Below, piece by piece: positions 53,800-62,175 of a stretch of DNA of 64,000 bases; position 1 is the first letter of the stretch; each line of letters opens with the position of its first letter. The stretch is from Alphaproteobacteria bacterium (GTDB lineage Bacteria; Pseudomonadota; Alphaproteobacteria; Micropepsales; Micropepsaceae): contig JAFKFG010000007.1 of NCBI GenBank assembly GCA_017307355.1, positions 62,001-126,000 of the forward strand. Reading direction: 5' to 3'. Position numbers and translations under genes: made by a program. The notes beneath the pieces were generated by a model. That model was not told the origin of the DNA. It did not search any database and saw only the letters and a list, made by a program, of their open reading frames with translations.

Positions 53800-54747
53800 T
53801 CAAAGACCCGTGGTCTCTGGGAGGCCCAGCATGATGTTGAGATTCTGGACAGCCGCACCGCCGGCGCCCTTGCCCAGATTGTCCAGCGCCGCCACCAGCC
53901 GCACCTGATCGCCCGCCTTGTTGGCGAAGACGAACAGCTTCATCCGGTTGCTGCCCGCCAGAAGTTCCGCGTCCACGGCCTTCATCGTTTCCGTCTCGTC
54001 CAATCCCGCCACTTCGACCAGCGGCTTGCCGGCATAGGCATTGGCGAGCACCGCATGGATGTCGCGTGGGCCTGGCGCGCCGGGCAGTGCCCAGGATTGC
54101 AGCGGCAATTCCACCAGCATGCCGCGATAAAACCGCGCCACGGAGGGAGCGAACAAAGGCGCATGGTTCAGGCCCGCGCGCGCCTGCATTTCGGGAAGAT
54201 GCTTGTGACCGAGGCCCAGCGCATAACCGCGATGCACCGTCTCCACGAAAATCGGAGAATCCTTTTTCTCGAATTCCTCGATCATGTTTTTGCCGCCGCC
54301 GGAATAGCCGGAGACGCCGTGAACCGTGACGGGAAAATCGGGCGGGATCAGGCCCGCACGAACCAGGGGCCGTGCCAGCGCCAGAAAGCCGGTCGCCCAG
54401 CAGCCGGGATTGGCAACACGGGCGCTGGCCGCGATCCGGTCGTAACCGTCCGCTTCGAGTTCCGGAAAGCCATAGGTCCAGCCTTCGGCGACGCGAAAGG
54501 CGGTGGACGCATCGATCACCCGGACGCGGGGATTGTCGATCAGCGACACGGCCTGGCGCGACGCCTCGTCCGGCAGGCAGAGGATCACCAGATCCGCATC
54601 GTTCAAGGCACGGGCGCGCGCCGCTTCATCCTTGCGCGCGGCATCGGGCAGCGCGACCACCGTCAGATCGGAACGCCCGGCCAAGCGCTCGCGAATTTCC
54701 AGCCCCGTGGTTCCAACCGCTCCGTCGATGAAGATCTTCGCCGTCAT
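53800..54747 (-). CDS. argC: N-acetyl-gamma-glutamyl-phosphate reductase (short type)
   Basis: 315 residues, type 2 ArgC. It reduces N-acetylglutamyl phosphate with NADPH in arginine synthesis. KIFIDGAVGTTGLEIRERLAG (nucleotide binding), catalytic cysteine in ANPGCWATG, HGVSGYSGGGK and HKHLPEM. Many alphaproteobacteria carry argC directly after rplM-rpsI; here it is 3.8 kb away on the same strand with other genes between. Confidence 0.94.
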   Translation of the reverse strand: MTAKIFIDGAVGTTGLEIRERLAGRSDLTVVALPDAARKDEAARARALNDADLVILCLPDEASRQAVSLIDNPRVRVIDASTAFRVAEGWTYGFPELEADGYDRIAASARVANPGCWATGFLALARPLVRAGLIPPDFPVTVHGVSGYSGGGKNMIEEFEKKDSPIFVETVHRGYALGLGHKHLPEMQARAGLNHAPLFAPSVARFYRGMLVELPLQSWALPGAPGPRDIHAVLANAYAGKPLVEVAGLDETETMKAVDAELLAGSNRMKLFVFANKAGDQVRLVAALDNLGKGAGGAAVQNLNIMLGLPETTGL

Positions 54748-54890
54748 GTGCCTGTCCGTTCTGGCGGCTTCTCATAGCCTATTTTGCCCCTGCGGCAAGC
54801 CGGACGGCCATGCGAGGGGCGCACGGCAGCTTTCCAAGCCCGGGAAGCAGGACTAGCATCCCGCCCGGAATGGCTGTTTCGAGGGCGGGC

Positions 54891-55382
54891 ATGGACCTGA
54901 ACGCTATCGTCGAGAATTTCCGCAACACCGTCACCCAGCATTATTTCGACACCAGCGGACGAGTGGGCCGCGAGCGTTTCTGGTATTTCATCCTGGCCTG
55001 CGTCGCGGTGCAGATCGTGGCGCTGGTGGTGCAATCGGCCACATTCATTCCCCTCGCCGCGCTGACGTCGCTGGCGCTGCTGCTGCCGACCGCGGGCATG
55101 GGCGCGCGTCGCCTGCAGGACACCGGGCGCAATGGAAGTCTGGTCTGGATCTTCCTGATCCCCTTCGCCGTCTCGCAACTGTTCCGCTTGTTCGTCTTCG
55201 GGCCGTTCGGGGTCTTTGGCGCGGTGGCCTATATGCTCACCATCGGCCCGCTTCTGGGCCTGATCGGGTTCGTCGCCGCTGTGGTGCTGATTTATTTCTG
55301 GTGCCAGCCCGGCGATGCCGGCGCCAATGCCTATGGCGCGCCACCGGATGCGGGCGTGCCGGCGCAAGCGCCGCCGGCCTAA
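54891..55382 (+). CDS. DUF805-family membrane protein
   Basis: 163 residues. The DUF805 pattern begins YFDTSGRVGRERFWYFILACVAVQIVALVVQ and continues RRLQDTGRNGSLVWIFLIP and a C-terminal hydrophobic pair, then a Pro/Ala-rich tail. DUF805 proteins are small membrane proteins of unknown function. ATG at 54891 has GAGGGCGGG upstream; an ATG at 54870 is possible. Convergent with the PQQ dehydrogenase gene, with a strong shared terminator between. Confidence 0.88.
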   Translation: MDLNAIVENFRNTVTQHYFDTSGRVGRERFWYFILACVAVQIVALVVQSATFIPLAALTSLALLLPTAGMGARRLQDTGRNGSLVWIFLIPFAVSQLFRLFVFGPFGVFGAVAYMLTIGPLLGLIGFVAAVVLIYFWCQPGDAGANAYGAPPDAGVPAQAPPA

Positions 55383-55400
55383 TTCCGAAAAGAAAAAAGC

Positions 55401-55433
55401 AACGGGCCGCCCGATGGGCGGCCCGTTATATTT
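55401..55433. terminator. bidirectional terminator between DUF805 and the PQQ dehydrogenase gene
   Basis: AACGGGCCGCC (55401-55411) pairs perfectly with GGCGGCCCGTT (55417-55427) around a five-base loop. An A-run lies on one side (from 55391) and ATATTTT on the other, giving U-tracts in both directions. Confidence 0.9.
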
Positions 55434-55439
55434 TCAACT

Positions 55440-57560
55440 TCAGTTGCTCGGCAAACTATAGGCGATGTAATCGCCCGAATAATTGCCGCCGCTGACCGCG
55501 ACCACAATGTATTGCTTGCCGCCCACCGAATAGGTCATCGGCGAGCCCGATTGCGGCGCGGGCATCAGGACCGCGCCGACCTGCTGGCCGGTTTTCTTGT
55601 CGTAAGCGCGCAGCATCGCGCCACGCGGATGTTCCGGCGTGGTGGTGAAGAGCGGATCACCCATGACCACCAGGCTCTTGGTGATCACCAGGCCGACATT
55701 GCCCGGTTGGCCGGTCTTGGGAATGTTGATCCCCTTCAACGCCGGATTGTTGCGGATGTCGTCCGGCGTATCGCCATGCGGCACCTGCCAGGTGATCGTT
55801 CCGGTATCCAGGTTGATCGCCGACAGAAGCCCGTAGGGCGGCTTGACCAGCGGCATGCCGTCCACGTTGCGCGGGGGCGGCGGACCGGCAGGTTTCTCCG
55901 GATGCGCGGCAAGCGCGGCCTGAAGTTTGGCTTCATCCTCGCTGACCTTGGGCGCATCCGCGGCGCTGCCGAAGCCCGGACCGCCGCTGATGCGGAAGGG
56001 CTGGCCGGCCGTGCCCAGCAGATATTTGGAATCGGTCAGGCCGGGCGGAGGTTCCACCAGGCCCATCTGCACGATCCCGGTATTGGACGCGGGCGCGAAC
56101 ACGGTATGCAGTTCCGGATCGTAACCGGCGCCGGGCCAGTTGGTGCCGCCGCCGAAATTGCCGATGGTGAGAACCGCGCTGGGGAAGCCGACCTTGCTCA
56201 GTATGGCGGGCGAGAACATCGGGCCCAGCTTGTAATTCTCCGTGATGATCTTGACCGCCTTGGCCCGCAGTTCCGGCGTGTAATCGATGAGATCGTCCAT
56301 CGTCACGGACTGACGCGCATAAGCGGCAGGCTTGGTCGGGAAAGGCTGGGTCTTGGAAGTCTTCTCGCCCGGCACGTCGCTTTGCGGCACCGGCTTTTCG
56401 ACGATCGGCCAGATCGGCTTGCCGGTCACGCGATCGAAGACATAGAGGAAGGCTTCCTTGGTCGGCAGCGCCACGGCCTTGATCGCCTTGCCGTCCACCG
56501 TGATGTCGGCCAGGAGCGGCGGCGAGGACAGGTCATAATCCCAGATCGGATGATGGACGATCTGGTAATGCCATTTGCGCTTGCCGGTTGTCAGGTCGAC
56601 ACAGACAAGGCTGTCGCCGAACAGATTGTTTCCGGGACGCGCGCCGCCATAGGTGTCGTTGGTGGGATCTTCGACCGGCAGATAGACACTGTTCAGTTCC
56701 GGATCGACGGTGATGCCGGTCCAAACGCCGGTATTGCCGTTGCGGTCGGCGGAACCATTCTCCCAAGTGTCGTAACCGAATTCGCCCTTCTGCGGGATGG
56801 TGCGGAATTTCCACAATTCCTTGCCCGTCCGCACGTCCCAGGCCCGCACGATGCCTTTGCTGTTGTTGTGGGTGAGCGGCTGCATGCCTTCCTTGAAGGC
56901 GGAGCCGGCGATGATGACGTCCTTCACCACGGTCGGCGTGGTATGCAGGCCGATCTCGCCCCTTTCCAGGTCGATCTGCTCGCCGGCGCCCTTCAGCACG
57001 CCGACTTTCATGTCGATCACGCCGTGATCGCCGAAGCTTTCGATCGGGCGGCCGGTCTTGGCGTTGAGCTCGACCATGTGATAGCCGGTGGTGACATAGA
57101 TGATGCGCTCGTCACCTTTGCCGTCGGTCCAATAGGAAACGCCGCGGCCCGACAGCTGGCGGGGTGCCAGCGCGGCGCGCGCGCCCTCTTCCATGCTGTA
57201 GACCCATTTCAATTCGCCGGTCCGGGCATTGAGAGCGACCACCGCGCGGCGCGAACCGCCGGTGGTGTAAAGCGTGCCATTGACCTCCACCGGCGTGCCT
57301 TCGAGCTTGAACTCAGGCCTTGTGCCGAGATTGTCGGTCTTGAAGTGCCACGCCACCTCCAGCTTGTTGAAGTTGGAGGCGTTGATCTGATCCTGAGGCG
57401 AATAACGCGAACCGGACGGATCGGCGAAGTACATCGGCCAATCGCCTTTCGCGGTAGAAGGCTGGCCATTGTTCTGCGCCATCGCTTGGGCCCCGAACAG
57501 AGCCGGCACGAGCGCGATTGCCGCGACGGATGAAAGGCGCCGCAGTTGAGATTTGGACAT
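55440..57560 (-). CDS. secreted PQQ-dependent dehydrogenase (beta-propeller, no haem or membrane domain)
   Basis: 706 residues. Signal peptide (MSKSQLRRLSSVAAIALVPALFGAQAMAQ), then an eight-bladed PQQ propeller with repeated W-motif strands such as GTLYTTGGSRRAVVALNARTGELKWVYS, HHPIWDYDLSSPPLLADITV and SAINLDTGTITWQVP. It lacks the N-terminal membrane helices of membrane glucose dehydrogenase, the CxxCH of quinohaemoproteins and an adjacent-cysteine pair (only one cysteine is present). It probably oxidises a sugar or alcohol in the periplasm and passes electrons to an unknown acceptor. Strong AAGGGGGG ribosome site. Confidence 0.85.
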   Translation of the reverse strand: MSKSQLRRLSSVAAIALVPALFGAQAMAQNNGQPSTAKGDWPMYFADPSGSRYSPQDQINASNFNKLEVAWHFKTDNLGTRPEFKLEGTPVEVNGTLYTTGGSRRAVVALNARTGELKWVYSMEEGARAALAPRQLSGRGVSYWTDGKGDERIIYVTTGYHMVELNAKTGRPIESFGDHGVIDMKVGVLKGAGEQIDLERGEIGLHTTPTVVKDVIIAGSAFKEGMQPLTHNNSKGIVRAWDVRTGKELWKFRTIPQKGEFGYDTWENGSADRNGNTGVWTGITVDPELNSVYLPVEDPTNDTYGGARPGNNLFGDSLVCVDLTTGKRKWHYQIVHHPIWDYDLSSPPLLADITVDGKAIKAVALPTKEAFLYVFDRVTGKPIWPIVEKPVPQSDVPGEKTSKTQPFPTKPAAYARQSVTMDDLIDYTPELRAKAVKIITENYKLGPMFSPAILSKVGFPSAVLTIGNFGGGTNWPGAGYDPELHTVFAPASNTGIVQMGLVEPPPGLTDSKYLLGTAGQPFRISGGPGFGSAADAPKVSEDEAKLQAALAAHPEKPAGPPPPRNVDGMPLVKPPYGLLSAINLDTGTITWQVPHGDTPDDIRNNPALKGINIPKTGQPGNVGLVITKSLVVMGDPLFTTTPEHPRGAMLRAYDKKTGQQVGAVLMPAPQSGSPMTYSVGGKQYIVVAVSGGNYSGDYIAYSLPSN

Positions 57561-57732
57561 GTATTACCCCCCTTTTGCCGGGACGGGAGCGATGAGAATG
57601 ATCCCGCCGGACCTGTGAAAAATAATTCATAGGCCATGGAGGCCGACAATCCATCGCGATGTTGTCGCGAAGTTTGTCAGCCTCCATTGTTGCACTGCGA
57701 AAGCGCCGCAGCGCCCGCGCGTCGACCGGGCG

Positions 57733-58359
57733 TTATTTGATCGCCGGGTTGACGTAACCGTGCTCCAGAACCTTCTTCGGGTCGGGACGGACGCTGAGAT
57801 AGGTGACTTCGGTGGTGATGTCGGCCCAGCCATGCGCCACGCCGGCCGGGATCACCGAGATATCGCCCACATTCACTTTGCGGGCGACGAAATTGCCCAC
57901 GATCTTGCCGCTGCAGGACGGGCCGTTCAGGACCTTGGTCACTTCGCTGTCCGGCGCCGAACGCGTGCCGTTCAGAATCTGGCCACCCGTGATCAAGGTG
58001 CCGGAGCCCGAGATGATGATGTAGGTCTCGTCCGTGGAGTCATGGGAAATGCCGCCTTCGGCCGCTTCCTTGGCGCCGGCCGGCATCGCCGTCAGCCCGC
58101 ATTTCACCGCTTTCGGATCGGGCGTACGCACGGGCGCCGGAGTTCCGGCCGGGCGCGTCGGGCCGCGCTTAATCACGGCGACGGAAAGCTGATAATTGCC
58201 CAGATCGACCACCTTGAGAGTGTGATCCACGATCTTGGATGGCGCTTTCAGAACTTGCTGAACCTGCGCCGCGGTGATGTCGGTGGCCCTGTCTTGTTGT
58301 GCAAGCGCGATCGACGAAGTGGTGAGCAACAAGGCTGCAGCCACGATTCCTTTATGCAT
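57733..58359 (-). CDS. secreted cupin-domain protein
   Basis: 208 residues. Signal peptide (MHKGIVAAALLLTTSSIALAQ). A cupin core (about 95-200) has GGISHDSTDETYIIISGSGTLITGG as motif 1, with one of the two usual histidines lost, and VGDISVIPAGVAHGWADI as motif 2. Metal binding is thus uncertain. Function unknown. GGGAGGG before the ATG at 58359. It is upstream of the PQQ dehydrogenase on the same strand (172-base gap), so they may be co-expressed. Confidence 0.85.
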   Translation of the reverse strand: MHKGIVAAALLLTTSSIALAQQDRATDITAAQVQQVLKAPSKIVDHTLKVVDLGNYQLSVAVIKRGPTRPAGTPAPVRTPDPKAVKCGLTAMPAGAKEAAEGGISHDSTDETYIIISGSGTLITGGQILNGTRSAPDSEVTKVLNGPSCSGKIVGNFVARKVNVGDISVIPAGVAHGWADITTEVTYLSVRPDPKKVLEHGYVNPAIK

Positions 58360-58480
58360 GCGTCCCTCCCAGTGAATTTGTTGTGATTGGCTCGTTTGCG
58401 ACTGACTCTCTCTTGGATTCTTACGCAACTGAGGGGCGCACTATAGCCGGATATGGCGAAGGGAGAATTGGGCGGGCAAT

Positions 58481-58510
58481 AAAAAAGCGGCCCGGCTTTC
58501 GCCGGGCCGC
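58481..58510 (-). terminator. rho-independent terminator of the rplM-rpsI operon
   Basis: Stem GCGGCCCGGC (58487-58496) pairs with GCCGGGCCGC (58501-58510) around TTTC. On the minus strand the stem is followed by TTTTTT (complement of 58481-58486), the classical intrinsic form. It lies 30 bases after the rpsI stop. Confidence 0.93.
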
Positions 58511-58539
58511 CCAAGAAATAGGCAGTAGAGTTTTTGCGC

Positions 58540-59028
58540 TTAGCGCTTGGAGAACTGGAAGCTGCGGCGCGCTTTGGGACGGCCATACTTCTTGCGTTCC
58601 ACCGCGCGCGGATCGCGGGTGAGGAAACCGCCCGGCTTCAGCGCGGCGCGCAGACCCGGCTCGTAATTCACCAGGGCGCGCGAAATGCCGTGACGCACCG
58701 CACCCGCCTGGCCCGACAGGCCGCCACCGGTGACGGTGACCACCACATCGAACTGGCCGTCGCGGTTGGCGGCGATCAGCGGCTGGCGCAGGATCATGCG
58801 CAGCACCGGACGGGCGAAATAGGTCTTCTCGTCCCGGCCATTGACGGTGATCTTGCCGGAACCCGGCTTGATCCAGACGCGGGCCACCGATTCCTTGCGG
58901 CGGCCGGTGGCATAGGCGCGGCCCTTGGAGTCGCGCTTATTGTCCGCCTTGGCGGCGTCTTCCGGCGTGTTGGTCTTGGCCTTGATGAGCGTGGATTTCA
59001 GTTCGCCGAACTTGTTGTCGTCAGCCAT
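58540..59028 (-). CDS. rpsI: 30S ribosomal protein S9
   Basis: 162 residues. [92 protein letters not shown] is the S9 core and C-terminal KR tail. The tail contacts tRNA at the P site. An N-terminal extension of about 35 residues is as in other alphaproteobacteria. Three bases after rplM. Confidence 0.98.
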   Translation of the reverse strand: MADDNKFGELKSTLIKAKTNTPEDAAKADNKRDSKGRAYATGRRKESVARVWIKPGSGKITVNGRDEKTYFARPVLRMILRQPLIAANRDGQFDVVVTVTGGGLSGQAGAVRHGISRALVNYEPGLRAALKPGGFLTRDPRAVERKKYGRPKARRSFQFSKR

Positions 59029-59031
59029 GAC

Positions 59032-59508
59032 TTAAGCCGCCTTCGTCTTGTATTGAGTGTTCTTGGGATTCATCGCCGCCACGTCGAGCTTTTCGGGCTG
59101 CTGCGCTTCATGCGGATGTTCCGCGCCGGGATAGACGCGCAGGTTGGACATCTGCTGACGGCCGAGCGGTCCGCGCGGGACCATGCGTTCGACCGCCTTC
59201 TCCACGATCCGTTCCGGGAATTTGCCCGCCATGATGGCGCCGGCGGTACGTTCCTTGATGCCGCCGATATAGCCGGTGTGGTGGTAATAGACCTTCTTTT
59301 TCAGCTTCTGGCCGGTCAGCACCACCTTGGCGGCGTTGATCACGATGACATTGTCGCCGCAATCCATGTGAGGGGTATAGGTCGGCTTGTGCTTGCCGCG
59401 CAGGCGCATGGCAATGATCGAGGCCAGACGCCCGACCACCAGGCCTTCGGCGTCGATCACGACCCATTTCTTTTCGATCTCGGAAGCTTTGGCCGAGTAG
59501 GTTTTCAT
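59032..59508 (-). CDS. rplM: 50S ribosomal protein L13
   Basis: 158 residues. [79 protein letters not shown] and [38 protein letters not shown] match L13. First gene of the rplM-rpsI pair, with a strong promoter upstream. ATG at 59508 is the family start; longer frames are spurious. Confidence 0.98.
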   Translation of the reverse strand: MKTYSAKASEIEKKWVVIDAEGLVVGRLASIIAMRLRGKHKPTYTPHMDCGDNVIVINAAKVVLTGQKLKKKVYYHHTGYIGGIKERTAGAIMAGKFPERIVEKAVERMVPRGPLGRQQMSNLRVYPGAEHPHEAQQPEKLDVAAMNPKNTQYKTKAA

Positions 59509-59535
59509 GGCGATATACTCTTGAAAGGACGCGTG

Positions 59536-59564
59536 CCTATACGGGCGACCCGGCGGAAGGTCAA
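59536..59564 (-). promoter_or_regulatory. predicted promoter of rplM-rpsI
   Basis: On the minus strand TTGACC (complement of 59559-59564) and TATAGG (complement of 59536-59541) are 17 bases apart, close to sigma-70 consensus. The -10 box lies about 28 bases before the rplM ATG. Confidence 0.65.
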
Positions 59565-59595
59565 TAGAAAACTCGGAATTCCGGGCATTTCTACG

Positions 59596-59617
59596 ATACG
59601 GTATCATTGTACCGTAT
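59596..59617. repeat. operator-like inverted repeat ATACGGTA-6-TACCGTAT
   Basis: Perfect eight-base arms at 59596-59603 and 59610-59617 in the short divergent region between rplM and the crotonase gene. Form and spacing resemble TetR-type operators, but no TetR gene is nearby. Confidence 0.5.
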
Positions 59618-59668
59618 AAAAGCGGCGAACATCGTGAATTTGCCGCCCGCCCGCACTACAGTCCGGCC

Positions 59669-60472
59669 ATGAACATCACCCAGCTGGAATCCCCCCTGAA
59701 GTCCGCCCGCGACGGCGCCGTGCTCCGGTTGTCGATGAACCGGCCCCAGGCCCGCAACGCCCTGAGTTCCTCCCTGATGGGCGCGCTGTCGAACGCCCTG
59801 GAAGGCGCGGCCGCGGATACGGGGGTCCGGGTCATCATCATCGCGGCCGAAGGCAGCGTGTTTTCGGCCGGGCACGACCTGAAAGAGATGAATGCCCGCC
59901 GGTCGGAAGACGATGACGGGGCCGGTGCCTTCGCCGCCCTCTTCACCCAATGCTCGGCCCTGATGCAACAGATCGTGGCCTGCCCCAAGCCGGTGATCGC
60001 CGAAGTGCAAGGCACCGCCACCGCGGCGGGATGCCAGCTGGTCGCCAGCTGCGATTTGGCGGTCGCCTCGTCCCAGGCCCGCTTCGCCACGCCGGGGGTC
60101 GATATCGGCCTGTTCTGTTCGACCCCGATGGTGGCTTTGTCGCGCAGCGTCAGCCGCAAGGCGGCGATGCAGATGCTTTTGACCGGCGAAATGATTTCCG
60201 CGGACGAAGCCCAAGCGCTGGGCCTGGTCAACCGCGTGGTGGCGCCCAGCCGGCTTCAGGCCGAGACGATGGCGCTGGCACAGACCATCGCCTCCAAACC
60301 CCGCGCCACCGTGCGCACGGGCAAGGAAGCCTTTTACCGCCAGATCGAAATGCCGCTGGACGATGCCTATGACTATGCCTCGCGGGTGATGACGGAAAAC
60401 ATGTTGAACGCCGAGGCCGAGGAAGGCATCTGCGCCTTCCTGGAGAAGAGAGAACCGCAATGGCCGGCCTGA
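59669..60472 (+). CDS. ECHDC3-like crotonase-family protein lacking both catalytic glutamates
   Basis: 267 residues, crotonase fold. RPQARNALSSSLMGALSNALE, the oxyanion element SAGHDLKEM, GTATAAGCQLVASCDLAVASSQARFATPGVDIGLFCSTPMVALSR and a C-terminal ITGEMISADEAQALGLVNRVV-like block. The two hydratase glutamates (E144, E164 in rat crotonase) are Gln in AGCQL and Gly in TPGVD, exactly as in ECHDC3. It therefore is unlikely to be a standard enoyl-CoA hydratase; it may bind another acyl-CoA or act on a different step. Overlaps the next gene by 13 bases. Confidence 0.9.
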   Translation: MNITQLESPLKSARDGAVLRLSMNRPQARNALSSSLMGALSNALEGAAADTGVRVIIIAAEGSVFSAGHDLKEMNARRSEDDDGAGAFAALFTQCSALMQQIVACPKPVIAEVQGTATAAGCQLVASCDLAVASSQARFATPGVDIGLFCSTPMVALSRSVSRKAAMQMLLTGEMISADEAQALGLVNRVVAPSRLQAETMALAQTIASKPRATVRTGKEAFYRQIEMPLDDAYDYASRVMTENMLNAEAEEGICAFLEKREPQWPA

Positions 60473-60981
60473 GCTATCCCGACACCCTGATCAAAACCAT
60501 CCTGCGCTCGGTCAAGACCATCGCCATGGTGGGCGCCAGCGGCAACGAGATCCGCCCGTCCTATTTCGCGATGATGTATCTCCTGAACAAGGGCTACAAA
60601 ATCATTCCCGTGAATCCGGGCATGGCGGGCAAGGAGATACTGGGCCAGAAAGTCTATGCCAGCCTCGCCGAGGTGCCGGGGCCGGTCGACATGGTGGATA
60701 TCTTCCGCGAGTCCCAATATGCGCCCGCCATCGTGCGCGAAGCCTTGGCGGAAAAGGACCGTTTCGGCCTCAAATACATCTGGATGCAGCTGGGCGTGGT
60801 CAGCGAGGAAGCCGCCAGGCTGGCCGAGGATGCCGGCCTCACCGTGATCATGGATCGTTGCCCCAAGATCGAGCATGGCCGTTTTTCCGGCGAGCTGGGC
60901 TGGATGGGCATCAACCGCAAGGTGATCGACAACCGCAAACCGCTTCTGTTCGGCAAGGGCGGCAGCCTGAAACGGATCTGA
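60460..60981 (+). CDS. CoA-binding (YccU-type) protein
   Basis: 173 residues, CoA_binding_2 Rossmann domain. VKTIAMVGASGNEIRPSYFAMMYLLNKGYKIIPVNPGMAGKEILGQKVYASLAEVPGPVDMVDIFR, then WMQLGVVSEEAARLAEDAGLTVIMDRCPKIEHGR. The last cysteine-containing block is conserved in the family. It binds CoA; its physiological role is unknown. It overlaps the crotonase gene and precedes the GST gene by two bases. Confidence 0.92.
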   Translation: MAGLSYPDTLIKTILRSVKTIAMVGASGNEIRPSYFAMMYLLNKGYKIIPVNPGMAGKEILGQKVYASLAEVPGPVDMVDIFRESQYAPAIVREALAEKDRFGLKYIWMQLGVVSEEAARLAEDAGLTVIMDRCPKIEHGRFSGELGWMGINRKVIDNRKPLLFGKGGSLKRI

Positions 60982-60983
60982 CC

Positions 60984-61577
60984 ATGCTGACCATTTATGG
61001 CGACTCCATTTCCGGAAACTGCCTGAAAGTGAAATTCGTTTGCGACCGGCTGGGCATCGCCTATCGCTGGATCGAAACCAGCGTGCTGAAAGGCGAAACC
61101 CGCACGCCGGAATTTTTGGGCATGAATCCGGCCGGCCAGGTGCCGACCGTGAAGCTGTCCGATGGCCGCGTGCTGTCCCAATCCAACGCCATCATGCTCC
61201 ATCTGGCGGAGGGTTCGGACCTGATCCCGTCCGATGCCTATGAGCGCGCGCTGATGTTTCAATGGCTGTTCTGGGAGCAGTACAGCCACGAAACCGTGAT
61301 CGCGGTGCGCCGCTTCCACAAAACCTATTTGAAAAAGGCGGATGCCGATATCGATCCGGCCCTTCTTCCCAAAGGCGAGCGCGTGCTGGCGGTGATGAAC
61401 GATCACCTGGCCAGGCATCGCTATTTCGTGGGCGGCAAGCTCGGCCTGGCCGACATCGCCCTCGTCGCCTATACGCGCTGGGCCGATCAAGGCGGCTTCG
61501 ACCTTGCGCGCGCGCCGCGCGTCCAGGATTGGATCGCGCGGGTGGAACAGGATCTGGGCCTTGCGCGCGCAGCCTAA
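60984..61577 (+). CDS. glutathione S-transferase family protein
   Basis: 197 residues. N-terminal thioredoxin-like domain (MLTIYGDSISGNCLKVKFVCDRLGIAYRWIETSVLKGETRTPEFLGMNPAGQVPTVKLSDGRVLSQSNAIMLHLAEG, with a SGNCLK N-terminal active-site region) and a C-terminal helical domain ending HRYFVGGKLGLADIALVAYTRWADQGGFDL. It conjugates or reduces with glutathione; substrate unknown. Two bases after the CoA-binding gene; overlaps the DUF2059 gene. Confidence 0.93.
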   Translation: MLTIYGDSISGNCLKVKFVCDRLGIAYRWIETSVLKGETRTPEFLGMNPAGQVPTVKLSDGRVLSQSNAIMLHLAEGSDLIPSDAYERALMFQWLFWEQYSHETVIAVRRFHKTYLKKADADIDPALLPKGERVLAVMNDHLARHRYFVGGKLGLADIALVAYTRWADQGGFDLARAPRVQDWIARVEQDLGLARAA

Positions 61578-62163
61578 AGGGATTTTCGCACTGATCCTGG
61601 CCGCGTCGCTGGCGGCCTCCGCCGCCCATGCCGCCGATACGATGGAGCTTGCCCGCAAACTGGTCCGCTATACCGGCGGCGTCAGCCTGATCCTGCGAAA
61701 TTTCGAAGGCGGCATGGCCGCCTCGGTCGCAGCCCCCGACATCTTCCGCCAGAGTTTCGAGCAGGCCTTGACCGACAACGCCAAGTCCCTCGCCGCCGCC
61801 GACGAGGATTTGGCCAAGGCCTATGCCGCGCTTTATTCCGCCGACCAGATGAGCGCCGAGATCTCTTTCTATGAGAGCCCGGAAGGCCAAAGCATCATGA
61901 CCAAGAGCCGCGACACATTCGGCGTCGTGGTCTGGCCCGATCCCGGCACGCCGGGCCTCACCGCCGAGCAAAGCGCGGCGCTGGTCAAATTTCACGAAAC
62001 AGTCAAAAAACGCGCCGCCATCGCCGCCGGAAATTCCCAGGCCACCGATGCGATCATGACCGCGGAGACCGATGCCCTGGTCAAGGTCCGGGCGGCGGCC
62101 TTTGCGAATTATTGCAAGATCAGGGATTGTAAGGCGGAACACGTCACCCCGCCGCCGCAATAA
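61561..62163 (+). CDS. secreted DUF2059-family protein
   Basis: About 200 residues. A signal peptide (LRAQPKGIFALILAASLAASAAHAAD) is followed by a helical DUF2059 region (SFEQALTDNAKSLAAADEDLAKAYAALYSADQMSAEISFYESPEGQSIMTKSRD). No ATG fits; the TTG at 61561, overlapping the GST gene by 17 bases, gives a normal signal peptide, whereas an upstream TTG gives an implausible leader. Function unknown. metY follows after 12 bases. Confidence 0.75.
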   Translation: MRAQPKGIFALILAASLAASAAHAADTMELARKLVRYTGGVSLILRNFEGGMAASVAAPDIFRQSFEQALTDNAKSLAAADEDLAKAYAALYSADQMSAEISFYESPEGQSIMTKSRDTFGVVVWPDPGTPGLTAEQSAALVKFHETVKKRAAIAAGNSQATDAIMTAETDALVKVRAAAFANYCKIRDCKAEHVTPPPQ

Positions 62164-62175
62164 GGATTTGATGAC

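Noticed and set aside
55512-57533. 673-residue plus-strand open frame opposite the PQQ dehydrogenase
   Set aside because: Low-complexity Arg/His-rich antisense translation; the minus strand encodes a full PQQ propeller with signal peptide and ribosome site.
62164-62175. SAM riboswitch before metY
   Set aside because: Only 12 bases separate metY from the preceding gene, leaving no room; no aptamer-like sequence was seen before metC either.
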